Shown here: positions 7,429 through 14,085 of the stretch, piece after piece
Position numbering within the stretch: position 1 is the stretch's first letter
Layout of the letters: every line of letters begins with the position of its first letter
Source of the DNA: M3007 sp031398055
GTDB taxonomy: Bacteria > Bacteroidota > Bacteroidia > Chitinophagales > Saprospiraceae
Direction: 5' to 3'
Assembly: GCA_031398055.1 (NCBI GenBank)
Contig: JANNMS010000188.1
Location: 1-24,258 of the forward strand
Length of the DNA stretch: 24,258 nucleotides
Notes under the pieces: generated by a model
The model's input: the letters and a program-made list of their open reading frames with translations, nothing else
What the model was told of the DNA's origin: nothing
The model's database searches: none
Position numbers and translations under genes: made by a program

Positions 7429-9066
7429 ATGAAATTTTCCATCATTTTTAAACTCAAAATTTGGGTTTTTGGGGTCGCTGCCGCCCTCGTTTTTCAAAAT
7501 TGTTCGCCGCCCGTCAAGCCCAAAAACGACCCGCGCACAGCGTTTCGGTACAACCAGCACAACCCAATCACCTCGCTCGATCCGGCATTTTCAAAAAGCC
7601 AAAACAACATCTGGGCAGTGGCGAGTTTGTTCAACGGGCTGGTTCAGTTGGACGACAGTTTGCAGGTCAGGCCGAGTATTGCGCACCGCTGGGAAATCAG
7701 TCCGGACGGCAAAACTTTCAAATTTCACTTGCGAAATGATGTGTTTTTCCACGATTCTGAAGTTTTTTCAAATGGAAAAGGTCGAAAAGTGGTGGCCGCT
7801 GATTTTGTTTTTTCATTCAAAAGATTGCTGGATGACGGCATTGCGTCGCCCGGAAGTTGGATTTTTAAAGGTCGCGTGGACTCGATTTCTCCGTTTTTTG
7901 CGGCCAACGATTCGGTTTTTGTGCTGCGTTTGGCCGAGCCATTTCAGCCGATGTTGCAGATTTTGACGATGCAATATGCCTCGGTCGTGCCTCGCGAAGC
8001 CATCGAATTTTACGGTTCGGATTTTCGGACAAACCCGGTCGGCACCGGGTCATTTCTATTCAAAATTTGGGCGGAAAACCAAGGTTTGGTGGTGGTGAAA
8101 AACACAAATTATTTTGAAAAGGACAGTTTTGGGAACCGTTTGCCGTACCTCGATGCCGTAAAAACGACTTTCATCACCGACCGAAAAACAGCATTTTTGG
8201 AATTGAAAAAAGGGCGGCTGGACTATTTTTTTGGTCTCGAAAGTGGTTACATCAACGAACTTTTGACCCCGGCTGGCGAATTGCAACCCGCGTTGGCTGA
8301 CCGTTTTTATTTTTTGAAAAACCCATATTTGAACACCGAATATCTCGGAATCCGGATTGACCCGGCAGGAAAATCGCCGCTGCAAATCCGGAAAATCCGG
8401 CAAGCCTTGAATTTTGGGATTGACCGAGAATTGATGTTGCGGACGCTGCGGAACAACGTTGGCCGCCCGGCAAATTCCGGTTTTTCGCCGCGCGGCCTGC
8501 CCACTTTTGATGAAAAAACGGTGGTCGGATATTCGTTCGACCCGGCGCGCGCCTCGCGACTTTTGGCCGAGGCAGGTTTTCCGAATGGTCAAAATTTGCA
8601 TGAAATCGAACTGCTTTGCAATGCCGAATACCTTGATTTGTGCAGTTTCATCGTGCGGCAGTGGCAGGATTTGGGCATCCGGGCGCGGGTCGAAACGGTC
8701 GAAACGGCAACCCTGCGGGAACGGATGCGGAACGGGACTGCCCCGTTTTTTCGGGCGTCGTGGATTGCGGATTACCCGGACGGCGAGAGTTTTTTGACCT
8801 GTTTTTATGGAAAAAACGCTGCGCCGCCGAATTACACGCAATTCAAAAATGCAGATTTTGACAAATTTTACGAAGCCGCGCTGGCCGAAACCGACCCCGC
8901 CCGCCGTGCAATTTTGTACCAAAAAATGGAAAAAATAGTGGTCGAGGAAGCACCCGTGATTTTTCTTTTTTACGATGAAACGGCGCAGTTTGCCAGCCGA
9001 AATGTGGAAGGATTGCCGCGAAATGCGATCAATTTGCTGAATTTGAAATGGGTGAAAAAGCGGTGA
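7429..9066 (+). CDS. ABC transporter substrate-binding lipoprotein, peptide/nickel family 5
   Basis: Predicted periplasm-facing lipoprotein of 545 residues of the OppA/DppA family (SBP_bac_5). Seen: a hydrophobic signal segment ending in VFQNC with Cys as probable lipidation site (about residue 25). The mature part begins with the family's LDPAF and ...LFNGLVQLDD..., then WEISPDGKTFKFHLR with the typical HDSEVF, NPVGTGSF, IRQALNFGIDRE and ASWIADYPDGESFL. Substrate is probably a peptide, but nothing here fixes it. No permease or ATPase genes adjoin it; orphan binding proteins of this family are common in Bacteroidota. ATGs at 7408 and 7429 are both possible; 7429 gives the cleaner signal peptide. 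A further upstream extension of the frame only translates the palindromic repeat. Confidence 0.9.
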   Translation: MKFSIIFKLKIWVFGVAAALVFQNCSPPVKPKNDPRTAFRYNQHNPITSLDPAFSKSQNNIWAVASLFNGLVQLDDSLQVRPSIAHRWEISPDGKTFKFHLRNDVFFHDSEVFSNGKGRKVVAADFVFSFKRLLDDGIASPGSWIFKGRVDSISPFFAANDSVFVLRLAEPFQPMLQILTMQYASVVPREAIEFYGSDFRTNPVGTGSFLFKIWAENQGLVVVKNTNYFEKDSFGNRLPYLDAVKTTFITDRKTAFLELKKGRLDYFFGLESGYINELLTPAGELQPALADRFYFLKNPYLNTEYLGIRIDPAGKSPLQIRKIRQALNFGIDRELMLRTLRNNVGRPANSGFSPRGLPTFDEKTVVGYSFDPARASRLLAEAGFPNGQNLHEIELLCNAEYLDLCSFIVRQWQDLGIRARVETVETATLRERMRNGTAPFFRASWIADYPDGESFLTCFYGKNAAPPNYTQFKNADFDKFYEAALAETDPARRAILYQKMEKIVVEEAPVIFLFYDETAQFASRNVEGLPRNAINLLNLKWVKKR

Positions 9067-9086
9067 TTTGCCGTTTTTCAAAAACA

Positions 9087-9126
9087 AAAAAGGCGCGTGG
9101 TTTTGGATGCCTCGCGCCTTTTTTCT
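9087..9126. terminator. Bidirectional intrinsic terminator
   Basis: AAGGCGCG pairs with CGCGCCTT, plus further pairs (gg/cc) around a loop ttttggat, flanked by A-run and T-run on opposite sides. It serves both the oppA-like gene (ending 9066) and the minus-strand small gene (ending 9140). Confidence 0.8.
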
Positions 9127-9139
9127 AAAAAAAATTGTC

Positions 9140-9352
9140 TCAGTTTTCGCCCCGGTTCAGTTTTCGCAGTTCCTCCATTTTCAAAATGTAATCTCGAAAA
9201 GTAAGGTTTGGGTCGAGGCGGTTCACTGCTTCGAGCAGTTTTTCGGCATCTGTTTGATGGTTGACATAATCTTTTAGTTCATCCATCAAAACAGAAAATT
9301 TTACTTTTCCGGATGGCAATTCATTTTCAGGCAAGGGCTGGGATTTCTTCAT
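9140..9352 (-). CDS. Small hypothetical protein (70 aa)
   Basis: Not recognised. It is a 70-residue, charged, mostly helical sequence with no signal peptide or membrane segment; the central part runs KFSVLMDELKDYVNHQTD and the end is rich in Lys/Glu/Arg. The ATG at 9352 lies inside the end of the upstream 79-residue gene (26-base overlap, different frame), which suggests translational coupling. It is the last gene before the bidirectional terminator. No toxin-antitoxin or DNA-binding motif is evident. Confidence 0.6.
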   Translation of the reverse strand: MKKSQPLPENELPSGKVKFSVLMDELKDYVNHQTDAEKLLEAVNRLDPNLTFRDYILKMEELRKLNRGEN

Positions 9353-9566
9353 AATCTGAATATTCGAGTTGCGGCTCGAGTCCGTTTTGTTTAAAATATA
9401 AAGCCAACACCATGTCGGCTAATTGAAGCCGCGAAAAATACCGATAAACAAAATCGGTTTCGAGTTTGCCACCCTTCCGAATATACTCTTCCAAATCTTT
9501 CAAAACCTCGAACCTCCGCACATCTGGTGGTAAAATACCGGGCATTTCTTCCGTCAAATTTCTCAT
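9327..9566 (-). CDS. Small hypothetical protein (79 aa)
   Basis: Not recognised. It has 79 residues, is acidic, and begins MRNLTEEMPGILPPDVRRFE with a hydrophobic/aromatic centre (YRYFSRLQLADMVLALYF) that could be an amphipathic helix bundle. It lacks a signal peptide. It overlaps the following 70-residue gene by 26 bases, so the two are probably expressed together. It follows msrB after about 115 bases that contain a perfect hairpin. The function cannot be inferred from sequence. Confidence 0.6.
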   Translation of the reverse strand: MRNLTEEMPGILPPDVRRFEVLKDLEEYIRKGGKLETDFVYRYFSRLQLADMVLALYFKQNGLEPQLEYSDYEEIPALA

Positions 9567-9639
9567 TGGGCAAAAATTTTGTTCAAAGATGCTGTAAAAC
9601 TACTCGTTTTTTCAAATTTTAAAACACGATTTGTTTTAG

Positions 9640-9672
9640 AATATTTCAGAAATTTTTCAAATTTCTGAAATA
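9640..9672. repeat. Perfect 15-bp hairpin downstream of msrB
   Basis: ATATTTCAGAAATTT (9640-9654), loop TTC, and the exact reverse complement (9658-9672). It lies 9 bases beyond the msrB stop on the minus strand. No T-run follows on either strand, so an mRNA 3' stabiliser or processing hairpin fits better than a classic terminator. Confidence 0.75.
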
Positions 9673-9681
9673 TCGGCAAGT

Positions 9682-10224
9682 TCATTTTTGAGCCGCCGCC
9701 ACATCCATCGAAACCGAATTCATGCAAAATCGCAGCCCCGTCGGCCTCGGCCCATCGTTGAAAACATGGCCGAGATGCCCGCCGCAGCGCGCACATTCGA
9801 CCTCGTCGCGTGACATTCCGAGCGAATTATCGGCTCCGACGTGGACAAATTTTGGGTCAATCGGCTGAAAAAACGATGGCCAACCTGTGCCGGAATCAAA
9901 CTTCGTTGCCGAATCAAAAAGCGGCAGCCCGCAGCCCCGGCAAATGAAAATGCAAGGCTCGTGGATTTCCAACAAATCGCCAGTGAACGCTCGCTCCGTG
10001 CCTTCTTTTCGGAGGACGTAAAATTCCTGTTCGGTGAGCATTTTTTTCCAATCGGCTTCCGATTTTTCGATTTTCACCAATTCACCGTTGGCAAAAATTG
10101 CAGGGACGATGGTGTCAAATTTGGTTTCTGTTTTTGACGTAACCGTTTGATTTTCTGTGGGTTGAGTGGTTTTTGGCAAACTGTTGCAGGCCAGCACGAC
10201 TAGCAAAATGGACATGATTTTCAT
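9682..10224 (-). CDS. msrB: Peptide-methionine (R)-S-oxide reductase, lipoprotein form
   Basis: Reduces methionine-R-sulfoxide in oxidised proteins. It has 180 residues: a short signal peptide with lipobox VVLAC (Cys13 as lipidation site), a linker to about residue 45, then the SelR/MsrB domain. Zinc Cys pairs are CRGCG (95, 98) and CARCG (144, 147). The GTGWPSFF signature is at 112-119, GGHLGHVFNDGP at 148-159, and the catalytic Cys167 lies in RFCMNS (family RYCINS). The lipobox places it at the envelope, where it would repair exported proteins. The start ATG is the first in frame. It lies 111 bases downstream of hisS on the same strand. Confidence 0.94.
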   Translation of the reverse strand: MKIMSILLVVLACNSLPKTTQPTENQTVTSKTETKFDTIVPAIFANGELVKIEKSEADWKKMLTEQEFYVLRKEGTERAFTGDLLEIHEPCIFICRGCGLPLFDSATKFDSGTGWPSFFQPIDPKFVHVGADNSLGMSRDEVECARCGGHLGHVFNDGPRPTGLRFCMNSVSMDVAAAQK

Positions 10225-10335
10225 AAAATTTTTCTTTTTAAAAGTTCGATGGAAAAACGGGCGAGGCGGCGGTTTTGTTTGCCGAAAAATGTTCGGGTGC
10301 GGACAACCAGACGTGTATTTTTTAAAAAATAAAAA

Positions 10336-11685
10336 TCAAGATTTGCCCAAAAATTCAACCAGCCCGTCCACCGAAATGGCAGTTTGCTCGCCCGTTTTCA
10401 TATTTTTCACGGCCAATTGCCCAGAATTCATCTCCGTTTCGCCGACGATGACGACAAAAGGCACGTTCCGGCGGTTGGCATATTCCATCTGTTTTTTCAT
10501 TTTTTCGGGTGTCGGATAAATTTCTGCGGCCATGCCAGCCGCCCGGATTTTTGTCAAAACTGAAAATGCAAACTGAAAAGTCGCCGCGTCGAACGTGACA
10601 AAAAGTGCTCGAATCGACTCGCCCAAATTTTCGGGGAACAATTTTAAACCTTCCAAAACATCATAAATCCGGTCGGCACCGAACGAAACGCCCACGCCCG
10701 ACAAGCCCGGCATCCCAAAAACGCCCGTCAAATCGGCATATCTGCCGCCGCCGCCGATGCTGCCCATCGCAAAATTTTTGGCTGAAACTTCAAAAATGCA
10801 ACCAGTATAATAGGACAGGCCGCGCGCCAAAGTGATGTCGAAAACAACTTCGTTTTGCAGGTTTACCATTTTCAAAAAACTGAAAACTTCTTCCAATTCG
10901 TCGAGGCCGCGCTGCCCGGTTTCGCTTTTTGAAAAAATGGGGCGCAGGTCGGCGAGGTTTTTTGCCGTCAAAATTTGTTCGATTTTATCGATGGCGGCTG
11001 TCGAAATTTCGCGTTCGGCCAGTTCTTTTCGCACGCCTTCGATGCCGATTTTGTCCAATTTATCAATTGCAACGGTCATGTCCATGAATTTTTCGGGGAT
11101 GCCAGCGGCCTCGGCCATGCCAAAAAGTATTTTCCGGTTGTTCAATTTGATGACGACGGGCAAGCCCATTTTGGCGAACGCCTCGTCGTAAATCTGGGTC
11201 AGTTCGACTTCGTAAATCAAACTGTCCGAGCCGATCACGTCGGCATCGCATTGAAAAAATTCGCGGTAGCGGCCTCGCTGCGGCCGGTCGGCGCGCCAAA
11301 CGGGCTGGATTTGAAATCTTTTAAAAGGAAAAACCAAGTTGTGGCGGTTCATCACCACGAAACGGGCGAAGGGGACGGTCAAATCGTAGCGCAGGCCGCG
11401 TTTTGCAATTTGTGGGGTGAGTTTTTGGGCGTCGCGGCGGGTCAAAATTTCGGCGTCGGCATCTTTCAAAAAGTCGCCGTTGTTCAGGATTTTGAACAAA
11501 AGTTTGTCGCCCTCGTCGCCGTATTTTCCGGTCAACGTGCTGAGGTTTTCCATCGCGGGCGTTTCGAGGGGCTGAAAACCGAACTTTTCAAACACGCTGC
11601 GGACGGTGTCAAAAATGTAGTTTCGCTTGCGGACTTGTTCTGGGGAAAAGTCGCGGGTGCCTTCGGGGATGCCGGGTTTTTGCAT
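10336..11685 (-). CDS. hisS: Histidyl-tRNA synthetase
   Basis: Class II aminoacyl-tRNA synthetase of 449 residues that charges tRNA-His. Seen: motif 1 region from EGTRDFSPEQ (8-17), motif 2 as PQRGRYREFFQCD (135-147), the histidine-binding segment ARGLSYYTG (287-295; most relatives have D where this has S), motif 3 near GVSFGADRI (332-340), and a C-terminal anticodon-binding domain from about 355 to the end. Length is normal. The start is ATG at 11685, 47 bases after the preceding small gene, so it may be co-transcribed with it. Confidence 0.95.
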   Translation of the reverse strand: MQKPGIPEGTRDFSPEQVRKRNYIFDTVRSVFEKFGFQPLETPAMENLSTLTGKYGDEGDKLLFKILNNGDFLKDADAEILTRRDAQKLTPQIAKRGLRYDLTVPFARFVVMNRHNLVFPFKRFQIQPVWRADRPQRGRYREFFQCDADVIGSDSLIYEVELTQIYDEAFAKMGLPVVIKLNNRKILFGMAEAAGIPEKFMDMTVAIDKLDKIGIEGVRKELAEREISTAAIDKIEQILTAKNLADLRPIFSKSETGQRGLDELEEVFSFLKMVNLQNEVVFDITLARGLSYYTGCIFEVSAKNFAMGSIGGGGRYADLTGVFGMPGLSGVGVSFGADRIYDVLEGLKLFPENLGESIRALFVTFDAATFQFAFSVLTKIRAAGMAAEIYPTPEKMKKQMEYANRRNVPFVVIVGETEMNSGQLAVKNMKTGEQTAISVDGLVEFLGKS

Positions 11686-11732
11686 TTTTTTGTGGACTTT
11701 GGATGTTGGAAAATAGGTTTTGGATAGATTTT

Positions 11733-12002
11733 CTACTTTTCTGCTACCATTAAAAGGGCTTCATCCTGTTCATTAAAAACATAAACATTCAAAGGCAATT
11801 GTCTCACCGAAAGTCCAAATCCTTTTAAAATGGAATTCAACTCCTCGATAAATCCTTTTTTGATTTTGTCATATTGTTGAATACTCGAACGTTCTGCCCG
11901 ATTCGAAATCATCATTTTTAGTAAATCATCCAACCGTTGGATTTGCTCCAAAATATCGCTGACACGCGCGATTGCTTCCTCTTTTTCATAAACTGCATTC
12001 AT
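11733..12002 (-). CDS. Small helical hypothetical protein next to the DUF6932-like gene
   Basis: Not recognised as a named family. It has 89 residues from the ATG at 12002; a TTG at 12023 would overlap the upstream gene. Residues 5-60 look like two charged amphipathic helices (EKEEAIARVSDILEQIQRL, then IKKGFIEELNSILK), with a beta-like tail LPLNVYVF. It lacks the Rx4-6H motif of HEPN toxins. It starts 10 bases after the nucleotidyltransferase-like gene, so the pair is very probably one transcription unit under the promoter at 12572-12542. A partner or regulator role is inference. Confidence 0.7.
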   Translation of the reverse strand: MNAVYEKEEAIARVSDILEQIQRLDDLLKMMISNRAERSSIQQYDKIKKGFIEELNSILKGFGLSVRQLPLNVYVFNEQDEALLMVAEK

Positions 12003-12012
12003 ATTTAAAGAA

Positions 12013-12513
12013 TTAATTGCCAAATTTCAGTTCAATAAAGCCTTTTTGGAATTTTTTGTTCGCCCTGTTTCTTTTCGTTTCCGAAAATTGAAATTGCCAA
12101 TATGCCAACTCGCCTTTGAAAACCTCGAATTGCGGATGACCTTCTGGATATTGCCGAACGGCATAGACATCTATTTGCCTGCCGTATTTTCGAATCGCCC
12201 CGGATTGTCGAAACTGTTTGTCAATGATTTCATCAAATTCATTGAAAATTTTATAATCCAAAATGGTTACAAAATCGATGTCGTTTGGCGAGGGTTTTTG
12301 GGTAACAAAACTGCCATTTACCCATTGAATAAAATTGGGCGTGACCGTTTTTTGAAAATCTTCGATAAATTTTTGATAGTTTTCAAAAATGGCTAACCGG
12401 GTCGAATCATTTCCAAAAGCCTCTACAAAAATCCGTTGAAACTCCTCGAAAGTCATGTGGATTTTGTTCCGAGGTTTTAGATAACCATGTTCATCAAAAG
12501 TATATTCTGGCAT
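12013..12513 (-). CDS. Putative nucleotidyltransferase, DUF6932-like
   Basis: Protein of 166 residues resembling the DUF6932 group of small nucleotidyltransferase-fold proteins. Seen: the core motif of the Pol-beta/MNT superfamily, VNGSF (65-69) followed by DIDFV with D78 and D80, and a candidate third acidic residue in QIDVY (D115). All three carboxylates are present, so the site looks active. There is no signal peptide or membrane segment. Substrate and target are unknown; relatives transfer NMPs to proteins, RNA or antibiotics. It has its own consensus promoter overlapping the end of murA and is followed after 10 bases by a small helical protein. Family assignment is from motif and length only. 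Confidence 0.75.
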   Translation of the reverse strand: MPEYTFDEHGYLKPRNKIHMTFEEFQRIFVEAFGNDSTRLAIFENYQKFIEDFQKTVTPNFIQWVNGSFVTQKPSPNDIDFVTILDYKIFNEFDEIIDKQFRQSGAIRKYGRQIDVYAVRQYPEGHPQFEVFKGELAYWQFQFSETKRNRANKKFQKGFIELKFGN

Positions 12514-12541
12514 TTTTGGTTCATTTTGTGTGATTTTTAGG

Positions 12542-12572
12542 CAAAGTTAACTGTTTTTGGCCTCGCCTCAAA
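12542..12572 (-). promoter_or_regulatory. Consensus promoter for the DUF6932-like module
   Basis: On the minus strand, TTTG (12572-12569), a 19-base spacer and TAACTTTG (12549-12542) form a full match to the Bacteroidota consensus. Transcription would start near 12535, about 22 bases before the ATG at 12513. The -33 box overlaps the last codons of murA. Confidence 0.65.
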
Positions 12573-13884
12573 TCCGCGAAATCTTCGCCCCAATCGCGTT
12601 CAACCGCTTGTCAATAAACTGATACCCGCGGTCAATTTGGTGGATGTTGTGAATCACGCTGCGCCCCTTCGCCGAAAGTGCCGCGATCAAAAGTGCCTGC
12701 CCCGCCCGAATATCCGGCGAAGTCATTTCAATGCCGCGAAGTTGGTAGCGGCGGTCGAGGCCGATGACGGTCGCCCGGTGCGGGTCGCAAAGGATGATCT
12801 GCGCGCCCATGTCAATCAATTTATCGGTGAAAAACAGGCGGCTTTCGAACATTTTTTGGTGGACGAGCACCGAGCCGCGCGCCTGCGTCGCCGTCACCAA
12901 AATTATTGACAACAAATCGGGCGTAAAACCCGGCCACGGCGCATCATAAATTGTGAGGATGCCGCCGCCGATGAACGTGGCGATTTCATAATTTTCCTGC
13001 GCCGGGATGTGCAGATCGTCGCCGACGCGGTTGATTTCGATGCCCAGTTTTTCAAAAGTATTTGGGATCAAACCGAGGTGCGGCAGCCCGACATTTTTGA
13101 TCGTGATTTCGGATTGGGTCATCGCCGCGAGGCCGATAAAACTGCCAATTTCAATCATGTCCGGCAGGCAGCGGTGGTCGGTTCCGGTGAGGTTTTCGAC
13201 GCCCGTGATTTCCAAAAGATTCGAGCCGATGCCTCGGATTTTCGCGCCCATCGATACCAGCATCCGACAAAGTTGCTGGACGTATGGCTCGCAGGCGGCG
13301 TTGTAAATCGTTGTCTTTCCGCGAGTTAGCACTGCGGCCATGACCACATTGGCCGTGCCGGTCACCGAAATTTCTTCCATGTGGATGTAATTTCCGCGCA
13401 GGCCTTTTTTGGGTTTTTCGAGAAAATAAATGCTTTTTTCTTGGTCAAATTTGAACTCCGCACCCATTGCTTGGAATCCCAAAAAATGGGTATCCAACCG
13501 CCGCCGCCCGATTTTATCACCCCCCGGTTGAGGCAAAACCGCTCGCCCAAAACGCGCCAAAAGTGGCCCAATCAGCATGACAGAGCCGCGTAATTTTTGG
13601 GCATCTTGCATAAATTTTTCGGAGCGGAGGTAGGAAATGTCAATCGTCCCGGCGCAAAAACGCACCGTGTCTGGCGCAATCCGTTCGACGGTCACGCCCA
13701 ATCCCGCGAGCAATTCAATTTGCATATTCACATCCAAAATGTCGGGCAAATTGGAAATGGTCACCGTTTCGTCGGTCAACAAAACTGCTGGAATCACTTG
13801 GAGGGCTTCATTTTTCGCGCCTTGCGGGGTCAGTTCGCCTTGCAAACGTTGTCCGCCGATTACTTCAAAACTGTCGGAAGTCAT
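12568..13884 (-). CDS. murA: UDP-N-acetylglucosamine 1-carboxyvinyltransferase
   Basis: Catalyses the first committed step of peptidoglycan synthesis, transfer of enolpyruvate from PEP to UDP-GlcNAc, in the cytosol. It has 438 residues, slightly longer than E. coli MurA. Seen: the substrate-site Lys in QGAKNEAL (K24), KLRGSVMLIGPLLARFG (97-113), and the active-site loop PQPGGDKIGRRRLDTH. In that loop the usual catalytic-loop Cys (C115 in E. coli) is Asp123. Cys-to-Asp is known to leave MurA active but insensitive to fosfomycin. It is the first gene of the minus-strand run; a TACGTTTG -7 box and a long hairpin lie upstream. Confidence 0.95.
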   Translation of the reverse strand: MTSDSFEVIGGQRLQGELTPQGAKNEALQVIPAVLLTDETVTISNLPDILDVNMQIELLAGLGVTVERIAPDTVRFCAGTIDISYLRSEKFMQDAQKLRGSVMLIGPLLARFGRAVLPQPGGDKIGRRRLDTHFLGFQAMGAEFKFDQEKSIYFLEKPKKGLRGNYIHMEEISVTGTANVVMAAVLTRGKTTIYNAACEPYVQQLCRMLVSMGAKIRGIGSNLLEITGVENLTGTDHRCLPDMIEIGSFIGLAAMTQSEITIKNVGLPHLGLIPNTFEKLGIEINRVGDDLHIPAQENYEIATFIGGGILTIYDAPWPGFTPDLLSIILVTATQARGSVLVHQKMFESRLFFTDKLIDMGAQIILCDPHRATVIGLDRRYQLRGIEMTSPDIRAGQALLIAALSAKGRSVIHNIHQIDRGYQFIDKRLNAIGAKISRI

Positions 13885-13903
13885 TTTTTTAAAATTAAGG
13901 ATT

Positions 13904-13967
13904 TGGAGATTTGAGGATTTGGCGATTTGAAAGAAGTGTCTCGAATCACCAAATATTCAAATCACCA
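13904..13967. repeat. Inverted repeat in the murA leader
   Basis: 27-base arms (13904-13930 and 13941-13967) match at 22 of 27 positions around a 10-base loop. The arms consist of GATTTG/CAAATC-type units. It lies between the predicted murA transcription start and the murA ATG, so it would form a hairpin in the 5' leader on the minus strand. Confidence 0.75.
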
Positions 13968-13978
13968 AAAAAGAGGCG

Positions 13979-13986
13979 CAAACGTA
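13979..13986 (-). promoter_or_regulatory. TAnnTTTG -7 element upstream of murA
   Basis: Reads TACGTTTG on the minus strand, a full match to the -7 consensus, about 95 bases before the murA ATG. No clear TTTG is found at the -33 position. Confidence 0.4.
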
Positions 13987-14085
13987 CAAGATGGCGTGAA
14001 ATGATTTAAAAAAATAATCCAGACATTTGTCTGTTCAATTTTTTTTTCAAATCACGCCACCCGGCAAAAACACGTTTTTATCCAA

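Noticed and set aside
9140..9566. One frameshifted gene instead of two small genes
   Set aside because: Each frame has its own ATG and coding-like composition, and the 26-base overlap fits coupled genes; a frameshift is possible but not favoured.
10316..10331. A/T palindrome TATTTTTTAAAAAATA after hisS as a terminator
   Set aside because: It has no GC in the stem and low expected stability; not distinguishable from AT-rich background.
11733..12513. Classical MNT-HEPN toxin-antitoxin pair
   Set aside because: The small partner has no Rx4-6H HEPN motif, so the name is not justified by the sequence.
14021..14032. Palindrome AGACATTTGTCT upstream of the T9SS protein as an operator
   Set aside because: It is a single 5-base-arm palindrome with no second copy or promoter nearby; chance is a sufficient explanation.
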